This document shows positions 6,102-11,973 of a stretch of DNA of 64,000 nucleotides, one piece after another. Both the position numbers and the translations under genes were made by a program. The stretch spans positions 1-64,000 of the IMG/VR virus record IMGVR_UViG_3300035698_029289. One strand, 5' to 3'. Origin of the DNA: a virus. Below the pieces are notes generated by a model. The model was not told where the DNA came from. It made no database searches and worked only from the letters and a program-made list of their open reading frames with translations. Position 1 is the first letter of the stretch. Every line of letters starts with the position of its first letter.

Positions 6102-7130
6102 ATGAGGGTTTTAGTTACTGGTAGCGCTGGATTCATGGGAGGCCATTTGGTTGATTCCCTGGTGGCAACGGGAAAACATCAGGTTTATGGAGTTGATGAT
6201 CTCTCGGGAGGATACAAAAGAAATATCAATCCCCAATCGCACTTCAAGAAGCTTGACCTTCGCAATCGGAAGAAAACAGCAAAGTACATTGCCAAAATCA
6301 AGCCGGAGCTTCTTTTTTACTTAGCGGCTGATGCTTCAGAGGGAAGAAGTCAATTTACCCCGATTTCGGCTACTGAGAGAAATTATTTGGCATATTTGTA
6401 TACCTTGATTCCCTGTATCAGAAACGGAATCAAAAAGGTGGTCTTAACAAGCAGCATGAGCGTTTACGGCGCACAGAAGCCACCGTTTTCCGAGGACATG
6501 CCGAAGAAGCCGGAAGACATCTACGGCATCGCCAAAACCGCCATGGAGGAGGCAACCAAGGTTTTGGCCAAAGTCCATCAATTCAAATATGTGATTGTCC
6601 GGCCCCACAATGTCTACGGCCCGAGACAGAACTGTTCTGATCCCTACAGGAACGTGATTGGCATTTTCATCAACCGCCTTTTGTACAATAAGAATTTTTA
6701 CATTTACGGAGACGGCGAGCAGAAAAGAGCCTTCACTTATATCGATGACTTCACTCCCTATTTCATGAGAATCGGATTTTTGGACAGTTGCGACGGAGAA
6801 ATCATCAATATCGGTCCCACCAAGAAATATACCATCAATCAGTTGGCCGAGACTGTCCTGAGATGCTTTTTCCCGGATAGAAAGATTCCCGAGAACTTCA
6901 GGCCTCAATATTTGCCTCCCAGACCCCAAGAGGTCAAAGAAGCCTATTGCACCAAAGAAAAGGCGAAAAGACTCTTGGATTATCAACCGAAGGTTTCTTT
7001 AAAAGAGGGAGTCCAAAGGATGGTGGCTTGGGCAAGGAAAATCGGTCCCCAGAAATTCAAATATTTAAAGAGCGGCCTGGAGCTTGAAAGCAAAGATGTG
7101 CCACTGACTTGGAGTAAAAAATTAATTTAA
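6102..7130 (+). CDS. NAD-dependent sugar-nucleotide epimerase/dehydratase (extended SDR)
   Basis: This is a 342-residue Rossmann enzyme. The NAD loop TGSAGFMGGH is at residues 6-15, TSSMSVYG near 116-123, and the catalytic YGIAK at 141-145. RPHNVYGP follows, then GDGEQKRAFTYIDD, a hallmark of UDP-glucose 4-epimerase-like enzymes. It probably makes a sugar nucleotide in the cytoplasm for the glycan genes at 23-37 kb. Its reading is richer in C-ending codons than its AT-rich neighbours, hinting at separate acquisition. The exact substrate cannot be told. Confidence 0.85.
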   Translation: MRVLVTGSAGFMGGHLVDSLVATGKHQVYGVDDLSGGYKRNINPQSHFKKLDLRNRKKTAKYIAKIKPELLFYLAADASEGRSQFTPISATERNYLAYLYTLIPCIRNGIKKVVLTSSMSVYGAQKPPFSEDMPKKPEDIYGIAKTAMEEATKVLAKVHQFKYVIVRPHNVYGPRQNCSDPYRNVIGIFINRLLYNKNFYIYGDGEQKRAFTYIDDFTPYFMRIGFLDSCDGEIINIGPTKKYTINQLAETVLRCFFPDRKIPENFRPQYLPPRPQEVKEAYCTKEKAKRLLDYQPKVSLKEGVQRMVAWARKIGPQKFKYLKSGLELESKDVPLTWSKKLI

Positions 7131-7133
7131 TTG

Positions 7134-7210
7134 GGTATCCGAGCGGATTCGAACCGCCACCATTCCGGGTTCACAGCCCAGTGCTCTAAACCAATTGAGC
7201 TACGGACACC
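7134..7210 (-). tRNA. tRNA-His (GTG)
   Basis: The anticodon loop CTGTGAA has a GGG-containing stem. The acceptor stem is GTGTCCG/CGGATAC, with the extra 5' G opposite C73 that is typical of tRNA-His. No CCA is encoded. It is the last tRNA of the leftward array. Confidence 0.9.
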
Positions 7211-7219
7211 ATATTGTTG

Positions 7220-7292
7220 TGGAAAGTTCTGGAGTTGAACCAGAATCCCCTGATTTTCAGTCAAGTGCCGTGACCACCTTGGCTAACTTTCC
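7220..7292 (-). tRNA. tRNA-Phe (GAA)
   Basis: The acceptor stem is GGAAAGT/ACTTTCC and the anticodon loop is CTGAAAA. A standard T-arm with TTCAACT is present. No CCA is encoded. Confidence 0.9.
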
Positions 7293-7300
7293 TTATTTTG

Positions 7301-7371
7301 TACCGTTACGGAGAATCGAACTCCGGTTATTGGGATGAAAACCCAACGTCCTGCCACTAGACTATAACGGC
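7301..7371 (-). tRNA. tRNA-Glu (TTC)
   Basis: The anticodon stem TTGGG/CCCAA carries the loop TTTTCAT. The acceptor stem GCCGTTA/TAACGGT ends in a G-U pair. The T-loop is TTCGATT. No CCA is encoded. Confidence 0.88.
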
Positions 7372-7375
7372 TTTG

Positions 7376-7450
7376 CGAGGTCGATGGGATTTGAACCCAC
7401 GGTCTACGGCTTGACAAGCCGGCGCTTTGTCCGGACTAAGCTACGACCTC
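7376..7450 (-). tRNA. tRNA-Asp (GTC)
   Basis: The acceptor stem is GAGGTCG/CGACCTC with discriminator G. The anticodon loop is TTGTCAA, and the first pair of the anticodon stem is mismatched. The T-loop is TTCAAAT. Confidence 0.88.
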
Positions 7451-7455
7451 TAGTG

Positions 7456-7529
7456 TGGACCCGAGGAGATTCGAACTCCTAACCTACTCTGTGCAAAAGA
7501 GTCGCTCTAGCCGTTAGAGCTACGAGCCC
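7456..7529 (-). tRNA. tRNA-Ala (TGC)
   Basis: The anticodon stem ACTCT/AGAGT carries the loop TTTGCAC. The acceptor stem is GGGCTCG/CGGGTCC with A73. No CCA is encoded. Confidence 0.9.
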
Positions 7530-7533
7530 TTGT

Positions 7534-7618
7534 TGGCGGAAGATAGAGGAATTGAACCTCTCTGTCCCGAAGGACACGGTTTTCAAGACCGAGGCGACCC
7601 AGTACGCTTTAATCTTCC
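7534..7618 (-). tRNA. tRNA-Ser (TGA), CCA encoded
   Basis: This is a class II tRNA with the acceptor stem GGAAGAT/ATCTTCC, discriminator G and encoded CCA. The anticodon loop is CTTGAAA. The long variable arm folds as GTCC-TTC-GGGAC. Confidence 0.88.
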
Positions 7619-7623
7619 TTGTG

Positions 7624-7711
7624 CGGAAGAGGCGAGATTTGAACTCGCGTATGGAAAAACCAATTCTCCCTTAGCGGGGGAGCACGGTCAACCGGCGCCG
7701 TTTTCGCTTCC
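7624..7711 (-). tRNA. tRNA-Ser (GCT)
   Basis: This is a class II tRNA with the anticodon stem CTCCC/GGGAG and the loop CCGCTAA. A long variable arm and the T-arm GCGAG/CTCGC are present. The acceptor stem has one mismatch. Its 5' part overlaps the end of the small basic ORF at 7688-7786. Confidence 0.82.
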
Positions 7712-7786
7712 TAATTTTCTTCTTCTTCTTTTAAGCTTCCTTGCCCTTCTTTTGGCCAGGTTCTTTTTTTTCTTCGATTTTGCCAT
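7688..7786 (-). CDS. possible very basic micro-protein between tRNAs (32 aa)
   Basis: The ORF begins MAKSKKKKNLAKRRARKLK and stays Arg/Lys-rich for about 24 residues. Its stop falls inside tRNA-Ser(GCT). The ATG lies four bases after the 3' end of tRNA-Pro, with no ribosome site, just as two neighbouring ORFs begin at tRNA ends. If real, it could bind nucleic acid. The overlap with a tRNA means processing and translation would compete. Confidence 0.35.
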   Translation of the reverse strand: MAKSKKKKNLAKRRARKLKRRRRKLGSENGAG

Positions 7787-7789
7787 TTG

Positions 7790-7861
7790 TCAGGGATGGG
7801 AATTCCGAGATCCCGGCCTCGCGGGCCCAGGCCGCGCGCTCTGCCTCTGAGCTAATCCCTG
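7790..7861 (-). tRNA. tRNA-Pro (TGG), atypical
   Basis: The acceptor stem CAGGGAT/ATCCCTG has the C1-G72 pair typical of bacterial tRNA-Pro, plus A73. The anticodon stem CGCGG/CCGCG carries the loop CCTGGGC, with C instead of the near-universal U33. The T-loop CTCGGAA is also atypical. It may be a divergent or decaying tRNA. Confidence 0.65.
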
Positions 7862-7864
7862 ATA

Positions 7865-8065
7865 TTACTTTGATTTTACCTCATATTCTCCTACATAGTC
7901 AATGTAATCTTCATCCGCGGAAAAGGTGACTCCTTTTACCGGGGCATCTTCGTCTTTTCCGTGACCCGGAATATAGAGATCGACATAATCATACATCCTG
8001 GTAAAACACCACATTCCGACCCACATTAAGATTCCGCTGATAATTCTTTCTATTTTATCTTTCAT
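7865..8065 (-). CDS. small protein with a membrane-like segment, between tRNA-Tyr and tRNA-Pro (66 aa)
   Basis: A hydrophobic N-terminal part (ISGILMWVGMWCFTRMY) is followed by an acidic tail (DEDAPVKGVTFSADEDYID). The ATG lies two bases after the 3' end of tRNA-Tyr and the stop lies three bases before tRNA-Pro. There is no room for a ribosome site, so translation would start on a leaderless RNA made by tRNA processing. The function is unknown. Confidence 0.55.
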   Translation of the reverse strand: MKDKIERIISGILMWVGMWCFTRMYDYVDLYIPGHGKDEDAPVKGVTFSADEDYIDYVGEYEVKSK

Positions 8066-8067
8066 AG

Positions 8068-8152
8068 TGCCGCCTAGAGGTATCGAACCTCTCTAATCTT
8101 CTCAGATTTCGGCTTTACAGGCCGAGTCGCATCCTTAACGATTTACGACGGC
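8068..8152 (-). tRNA. tRNA-Tyr (GTA)
   Basis: This is a class II tRNA with the anticodon stem TCGGC/GCCGA, the loop CTGTAAA and the variable arm AATCTGAGAAGATT. The T-arm AGAGG/CCTCT has TTCGATA. The stop of the upstream ORF directly abuts its 5' end. Confidence 0.9.
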
Positions 8153-8602
8153 TTACCACCAAAGAGCGTGATACCATTTCACAAATAACTTCATTCCTTT
8201 CTCTCTCTGCTTTTCCAGTTTTTTCCATTGTTTGATAGTTGGTGTGTCATCTTGCTTTTTTGCCGCTTCAAACCCTTTTATCATTTGATTTAGTATTTCA
8301 TCCCATTTTTTGTATGCCTTTTTCCATTGTTTTTCTGTCAAATCTGGTTCTCCAAGTGAAGCAGGGCAGCTTCTTTGGTATTTCTTCATACTTCTTAGTG
8401 CATCGGGGATCCAACTGGATAGATAGTAGTCCAAACCCCAAGCGTCGCAGTCAGACCAACCTCTTTTGCCTCGTTGGATAAACCATTTGATCTCCGTCAG
8501 TATCTCTCCTGGTTTTTCTAATACTCTTTCGATTGGCCACCAAATGTTTGCCTCCAACCACTCAAGCTTTGTTTTTGGTTTCCATTCCTCTAATTTTTTC
8601 AT
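8153..8602 (-). CDS. hypothetical phage protein nested between tRNA-Gly and tRNA-Tyr (149 aa)
   Basis: The start ATG shares its A with the CCA end of tRNA-Gly, and the TAA touches the first base of tRNA-Tyr. The protein has a core with RGKRGWSDCDAWGLDYYLSS, a pattern I associate with phage proteins of unknown function. A Lys-rich helical tail (KKWDEILNQMIKGFEAAKK) follows. An upstream in-frame start would run through tRNA-Gly and was rejected. Translation is probably leaderless after tRNA 3' cleavage. Confidence 0.7.
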   Translation of the reverse strand: MKKLEEWKPKTKLEWLEANIWWPIERVLEKPGEILTEIKWFIQRGKRGWSDCDAWGLDYYLSSWIPDALRSMKKYQRSCPASLGEPDLTEKQWKKAYKKWDEILNQMIKGFEAAKKQDDTPTIKQWKKLEKQREKGMKLFVKWYHALWW

Positions 8603-8678
8603 GGTCCGAGTTAGGAGATTCGAACTCCTACTATCTGCTTGGAAAGCAGAGATGCTAGCCATTAAACATTAAACTCGG
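8602..8678 (-). tRNA. tRNA-Gly (TCC), CCA overlaps a start codon
   Basis: The acceptor stem is CCGAGTT/AACTCGG with A73 and an encoded CCA. The anticodon stem TCTGC/GCAGA carries the loop TTTCCAA. The final A of CCA is also the A of the ATG of the next ORF. Confidence 0.88.
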
Positions 8679-8679
8679 T

Positions 8680-8754
8680 TGGTTGCGAAGCTAGGTTTCG
8701 AACCTAGATTACGAAGGCCAGAACCTCGCGTACTACCAGTTATACTACCTCGCA
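8680..8754 (-). tRNA. tRNA-Gln (CTG), CCA encoded
   Basis: The acceptor TGCGAGG/CTTCGCA has the U1-A72 pair typical of tRNA-Gln, then A73 and CCA. The anticodon loop is TTCTGGC. Its first ten bases overlap the end of the upstream HNH gene, whose stop codon lies inside the acceptor and D-arm. Confidence 0.85.
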
Positions 8755-9251
8755 TTATATTTTTTGTTTCTACCAGAAAAGGTTGGTGTTTGGCTATTGC
8801 AGTTTGGGCAAAGCAACCTAAGGTTTTCTAGTCTATTATCGTTTTTAATTCCGTTGATATGGTCTAAAACTAACACTAAAGGTTTCCCTCGCCATTCGGG
8901 TTTAAGCCTACAGTCGGAATTTGCACACTTGTTTTCAAGCAACCCCGCCCTAAAAAGCCTAATTTTGAGACGCCATCGATTACTATAGGTAGAGTTTCTA
9001 ACAAGTATTTCCTCGAGTGGGCGTCCACTGTTAGGGAATTTTCTTCCTTTGTTGCTATTTAGGCCTGTTGGAATGTGCGAATAATCAACTTTGTCTGATT
9101 TAAGCCTTGTTTTTAATGTTCTAATATTCCCACCGATATTATTGAGTTTAAAATGTTGTAGTATAGCAGAAAAAGTTTTGCTTTTAACAACAAGTTTTTC
9201 CAATTCACTTTTTGGAATTTTCCATATTGGACTTCGTTTTCTCCTATTCAT
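8745..9251 (-). CDS. HNH homing endonuclease in the tRNA array
   Basis: This 168-residue protein has a C-terminal HNH motif (LVLDHINGIKNDNRLENLR, then LLCPNCNSQT) and a structural cysteine pair before it. The basic N-terminal half probably binds DNA. The C-terminal end runs ten bases into tRNA-Gln. A promoter and a 12-base inverted repeat lie directly upstream. It is probably a selfish element inserted between two tRNA-Gln genes. Confidence 0.88.
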   Translation of the reverse strand: MNRRKRSPIWKIPKSELEKLVVKSKTFSAILQHFKLNNIGGNIRTLKTRLKSDKVDYSHIPTGLNSNKGRKFPNSGRPLEEILVRNSTYSNRWRLKIRLFRAGLLENKCANSDCRLKPEWRGKPLVLVLDHINGIKNDNRLENLRLLCPNCNSQTPTFSGRNKKYNAR

Positions 9252-9303
9252 ACTAAAATGGTAACATATCTTAATAGACTTGTCAAGAACCTACCATTTT
9301 AGT
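9252..9303. repeat. perfect 12-base inverted repeat around the HNH promoter
   Basis: The arms ACTAAAATGGTA (9252-9263) and TACCATTTTAGT (9292-9303) are separated by 28 bases. One arm covers the -10 box and ends at the HNH start codon. In long tRNA-array transcripts it would fold into a hairpin next to the start. It may also be an operator. Confidence 0.7.
9258..9286 (-). promoter_or_regulatory. promoter of the tRNA-array HNH gene
   Basis: TTGACA (9281-9286), 17 bases, then the weak -10 box TACCAT (9258-9263). The ATG is six bases downstream, so this transcript would be leaderless. Confidence 0.5.
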
Positions 9304-9307
9304 TCTA

Positions 9308-9383
9308 TGGTTGCCAGACTAGGATTTGAACCTAGAATTTGCAACTTCAAGGGCTGCCGTGTTACCGATTACACTACCTGGCA
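9308..9383 (-). tRNA. tRNA-Gln (TTG), CCA encoded, atypical loop
   Basis: The acceptor TGCCAGG/TCTGGCA has U1-A72, A73 and CCA. The anticodon stem GCAGC/GTTGC carries the loop CCTTGAA, with C at position 33 in place of U. The T-arm CTAGG/CCTAG is standard. Confidence 0.78.
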
Positions 9384-9384
9384 T

Positions 9385-9461
9385 TGGCGGCACGAGACAG
9401 GAATCGAACCTGTATTCTCTCGTTTTGGAGACGAGTGCTTTCCCAGTTAAGCTACCCGGCC
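9385..9461 (-). tRNA. tRNA-Trp (CCA), bulged acceptor
   Basis: The anticodon stem CTCGT/ACGAG carries the loop CTCCAAA. The T-arm ACAGG/CCTGT, discriminator G and encoded CCA are present. The acceptor stem pairs fully only if one U on the 3' strand is bulged out. The standard Trp anticodon argues against UGA recoding. Confidence 0.82.
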
Positions 9462-9468
9462 TTATTTG

Positions 9469-9598
9469 TGGGGATAACAGAGTTGTAGCTGCCAGTGTGC
9501 CTCACTATCACTCCCTTGATGTACAATCCAAAATACTTACAACGAAGTGTAAGATTTAACACTCGCACTTCCGGTCTGTTTTAAAGACGCTATCCCCA
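9469..9598 (-). ncRNA. candidate structured RNA A in the tRNA array (about 130 nt)
   Basis: An eight-base closing stem joins 9469-9476 with 9591-9598 (TGGGGATA/TATCCCCA). On the minus strand three arms follow: GTCT/AGAC, GAAGTG/CACTTC and GTTGTA/TACAAC. The ends sit where a tRNA would sit, eight bases before tRNA-Trp. No T-loop or clear anticodon is seen, so I do not call it a tRNA. No ORF fits. Confidence 0.45.
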
Positions 9599-9600
9599 TT

Positions 9601-9620
9601 AAGCGGTCAATTGACTGCTT
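9601..9620. repeat. near-perfect 20-base palindrome between RNAs A and B
   Basis: AAGCGGTC and GACTGCTT surround AATT. The stem is complete with one G-U when read on the plus strand. It could be a processing hairpin or a protein site. Confidence 0.4.
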
Positions 9621-9702
9621 AGTGAGACGAGCAATGGATTTTATGCTAGAAATGGGCCAAGAGACCAAAATCCCTCTGCTCCACCAACCTCCGCCTCACT
9701 AA
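9619..9702 (-). ncRNA. candidate structured RNA B in the tRNA array (about 84 nt)
   Basis: An 11-base end stem pairs 9619-9629 with 9692-9702. It includes a G-U only when read on the minus strand, the sense of the tRNAs; the plus strand would have an A-C mismatch. Inside are AGCA/TGCT and GGATTTT/AAAATCC stems around a large loop. It has no T-loop. It follows tRNA-Asn by about a dozen bases. Confidence 0.45.
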
Positions 9703-9713
9703 ATTGTCAATGT

Positions 9714-9787
9714 TGGCTCCAAGGCTGGGAATCGAACCCAGAACCAGTGATTAACAGTCACGCGTGATACCGTTTCACCACCCTGGA
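9714..9787 (-). tRNA. tRNA-Asn (GTT), CCA encoded
   Basis: The acceptor stem TCCAGGG/CCTTGGA is followed by G73 and CCA. The anticodon loop is CTGTTAA and the T-arm is CTGGG/CCCAG. It is the first tRNA of the leftward array. Confidence 0.9.
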
Positions 9788-9805
9788 ATATTTCCTACTA
9801 ATCAA

Positions 9806-9834
9806 AGAATAGACAACTTTTAGTGTCTTGTCAA
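9806..9834 (-). promoter_or_regulatory. promoter of the tRNA operon
   Basis: TTGACA (9829-9834), 17 bases, TATTCT (9806-9811). It lies just upstream of tRNA-Asn, and its -35 box overlaps the stop of the preceding gene. Confidence 0.7.
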
Positions 9835-10799
9835 GTGTTCTTTTTTTTGGTTAAAGCAAGATGAATAACTTTATTCTTAAATATCGTTGCTTCTCCCAAA
9901 TAGTCGCCCATTTCTAGTCCTACGGTTTTGCCATTTTTGTCTTTGAAAAGATTTTTCTGACCGAAATCCAAACCGAGAACTTTTCGGGCGGTTGCCCGTG
10001 CCTTGCTTGATTTGTATTCAAAGACAGAATCTTTGTCTTCAAGATATTTGGCCAAGGTTTCATTTTCTTTGTTCAGGACTGCTTTAGAAATTGCTGTCCA
10101 AGAATCGGCCAAATCAAAACATTCAATGGCTTCCACTCCATCGACGGAAATCAAAACCAAACCAGTTTGCCAGTCGAGTTTCGGCACTGCCTTAATAATC
10201 TTCTCAATGGACTTAGAAAATGTTTTCATGCTTTGAGCTAGGTCATCTGCCTTTATGTCTCCGATGGTATCTTCAAGATTTTCTTTTACAAATGATGAGG
10301 CCATCATGGTATGACTATAATTCATCGCAGCGTTCCAAACATTGGCTTGAGCATTGCCAAGCCCACCTCCACCACTTGTTTTATATAATGTTCGTTCAAC
10401 AGAAGAAGGAGTAATTCCTCCAACATCCATCGCGGCTCCAGAAAAGATTCCTTTGCTCTGGTGGACACAAACCACCTTGATTTCGGCAGTTTCTTCAGGC
10501 ATTACTATCCTACTAAGCACCGCCGCTCTTTCTTGCGTTTGTCCTTTGAATATCTCTCCAGCCCTGACGAAAAGAGGCTTCTTGTCATTGTTGGTGACAA
10601 AAACCTGATTAATGCTCCCCGAGTCTTTGATTTTGACTTTTTTGGCTTCAGAAAGAGTTATGTAGTTTCTTTTTGCCTTTGATTTATTGAGAATCGGCAA
10701 TATCGCAAAGAGCGAGTCTTTGTTATATCGCCAAGGCTTGCCGAACTCAAAACCTTTCTTTTCCCCTTTGATTGCTTCTAAAAATTGATTAATTTTCAT
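9831..10799 (-). CDS. ARPP-1-like domain protein (322 aa)
   Basis: The segment KPLFVRAGEIFKGQTQERAA and the following VLSRIVMPEETAEIKVVCV match my memory of the ARPP-1 domain (PLLLxxGExLxGxxQxR). A Gly-rich stretch (YKTSGGGGLGNAQANVW) sits mid-protein. The domain is widespread and its biochemistry is not settled. It is the last of three coupled genes, overlapping the previous stop by four bases. Confidence 0.65.
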   Translation of the reverse strand: MKINQFLEAIKGEKKGFEFGKPWRYNKDSLFAILPILNKSKAKRNYITLSEAKKVKIKDSGSINQVFVTNNDKKPLFVRAGEIFKGQTQERAAVLSRIVMPEETAEIKVVCVHQSKGIFSGAAMDVGGITPSSVERTLYKTSGGGGLGNAQANVWNAAMNYSHTMMASSFVKENLEDTIGDIKADDLAQSMKTFSKSIEKIIKAVPKLDWQTGLVLISVDGVEAIECFDLADSWTAISKAVLNKENETLAKYLEDKDSVFEYKSSKARATARKVLGLDFGQKNLFKDKNGKTVGLEMGDYLGEATIFKNKVIHLALTKKKNT

Positions 10800-11146
10800 T
10801 TATTTTCACCCCCCCTCTTTTCTAAAAACTTCTCCAAATACTTAATACGGTCTTTTTCTAATACCATTTGTTGAAGGTGATAAGCCCATGGTTCTGCCTC
10901 TGATTCTATTACACCACCAATGGGATTGACTTGTTTAACTGTTTTTGTTTTTCCCCAAAAAGCCTTAGCAAAGGAAGGGGAGAAATAAAATCTTTCGCCC
11001 AAAGACATCCCATCGCTTAGTATCCATTTTCCAGTATGTGCATCCCAATCAACTGATATTGGAAAACTTTTATCCAAATCAATATCCCACCCATTCTTAA
11101 CGGCTTTCTCTATTGCTAGTTTTAGTATCTGTTCGTTAGTCATCAT
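10796..11146 (-). CDS. conserved-looking phage protein (116 aa)
   Basis: It contains NGWDIDLDKSFPISVDWDA and FYFSPSFAKAFWGKT, resembling short phage proteins of unknown role with a GW...FAKAFWG signature. It is coupled to both neighbours by ATGA overlaps. There is no catalytic motif. Confidence 0.65.
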   Translation of the reverse strand: MMTNEQILKLAIEKAVKNGWDIDLDKSFPISVDWDAHTGKWILSDGMSLGERFYFSPSFAKAFWGKTKTVKQVNPIGGVIESEAEPWAYHLQQMVLEKDRIKYLEKFLEKRGGENK

Positions 11147-11343
11147 TCACACCCACAAGTTCTTTTATAAACATTATGCAAGGGACACATTTCAAGATTA
11201 GTTGAGGGAGAAGAAAATTTCTCCATTTTGGCAGTTGTAGTGAGGAAGCCAATGGTTTGACCATGACAAGTGACTTCAACTGGGGCATTGTCAAATATTT
11301 TCCGGGAACTTTTTTGAAGTTCTCTCATAGATATGCGTTTCAT
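11143..11343 (-). CDS. Phd/YefM antitoxin-like protein with cysteine tail (66 aa)
   Basis: ISMRELQKSSRKIFDNAPV followed by EVTCHGQTIGFLTTT fits the Phd/YefM DNA-binding fold (start of helix, then strand pair). The tail has CPLHNVYKRTCGCE, a likely metal site. No toxin gene is adjacent, so it may work as a repressor of its own operon. The ATG lies nine bases after the -10 box (leaderless). Confidence 0.65.
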   Translation of the reverse strand: MKRISMRELQKSSRKIFDNAPVEVTCHGQTIGFLTTTAKMEKFSSPSTNLEMCPLHNVYKRTCGCE

Positions 11344-11352
11344 ATTTTACAT

Positions 11353-11381
11353 ATATTATCACTTATATTTTCTCTTGTCAA
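11353..11381 (-). promoter_or_regulatory. promoter of the Phd-like/ARPP-1 operon
   Basis: TTGACA (11376-11381), 17 bases, TAATAT (11353-11358). It is divergent from the promoter at 11407-11435, so one regulator bound between them could control both. Confidence 0.7.
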
Positions 11382-11406
11382 CCCCCAATCTAACTATAAA
11401 ACAATT

Positions 11407-11435
11407 TTGACAAATTGAGTTTTTTGTTTTATATT
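11407..11435 (+). promoter_or_regulatory. promoter of the rightward regulator gene
   Basis: TTGACA (11407-11412), 17 bases, TATATT (11430-11435). The ATG of the next gene follows after seven bases, so the mRNA is leaderless. Confidence 0.75.
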
Positions 11436-11442
11436 ATTAATT

Positions 11443-11949
11443 ATGGAAGAGCTGAAGGACTACCTCATTGAAAGCTTCAATGCTGGTGACACGGCTTCTG
11501 ATTGTGCAAGGCAACTAAATTTCTCCCGTCAATATATTCACCAATTGATTCGTTTTTTTGAAATTGACTATCGTAAATACCTTAGGAGGTGGAGGAAGGC
11601 TCGCCACAAGCCAAAGAAAAGGAATTGTGAGTTATGCAATCGGCGATTCATTGTCAATAAAAACGGGGCTACGGTTAAATTTTGTTCGAAAGAATGCAAA
11701 AAGGAGTTTGATAGGGCTTATAGAAGAGTACAAATGAAAGTCTATCTGAAAGTTTATCGTCAAACCGAAAAATTCAAGAAATATCGAAAAAAAGTCCAAA
11801 AGAGGAAATATGAGCGACGAAACTGGGCAATTACCAGAATATGTCCCGTTTGCTTACAGGAATTTCATCCACGACTTGTTAATTTGAAAATGAAGTATTG
11901 TTCGCATGATTGTTATTATTCTCGGGGAAAAGTTGACAACTCAAGTTGA
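11443..11949 (+). CDS. helix-turn-helix plus double zinc-finger protein (168 aa)
   Basis: Residues 1-40 form a helix-turn-helix (GDTASDCARQLNFSRQYIHQ). Two cysteine clusters follow: CELC...CSKEC and CPVC...CSHDC, likely zinc fingers. A basic linker joins them. It is probably a DNA-binding regulator of the late region, encoded at its head and divergent from the Phd-like gene. It could also be a nuclease relative that has lost its HNH core. Confidence 0.65.
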   Translation: MEELKDYLIESFNAGDTASDCARQLNFSRQYIHQLIRFFEIDYRKYLRRWRKARHKPKKRNCELCNRRFIVNKNGATVKFCSKECKKEFDRAYRRVQMKVYLKVYRQTEKFKKYRKKVQKRKYERRNWAITRICPVCLQEFHPRLVNLKMKYCSHDCYYSRGKVDNSS

Positions 11950-11960
11950 TGTGATATATT
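11933..11960 (+). promoter_or_regulatory. promoter overlapping the end of the regulator gene
   Basis: TTGACA (11933-11938), 16 bases, TATATT (11955-11960). It starts within the last codons of the upstream gene and ends 13 bases before the next ATG. Confidence 0.6.
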
Positions 11961-11973
11961 ATAGGAATTAACC

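Noticed and set aside
6444-6986. 180-residue minus-strand ORF inside the epimerase gene
   Set aside because: The plus-strand frame has full SDR motifs; the antisense frame has no start signals or recognisable motif.
7530-7850. Plus-strand ORFs across the tRNA genes
   Set aside because: They run through several tRNAs on the other strand and have no start signals.
9469-9598. tmRNA
   Set aside because: It is far too short, with no T-loop and no tag-peptide reading frame.
7134-9787. Alternative genetic code (UGA as Gly or Trp)
   Set aside because: tRNA-Trp has the normal CCA anticodon, no suppressor tRNA is present, and TGA ends many genes in ATGA overlaps.
11143-11343. Complete toxin-antitoxin pair
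   Set aside because: The Phd-like gene has no toxin-like partner; the next gene is a phage-type protein without RelE or Doc motifs.
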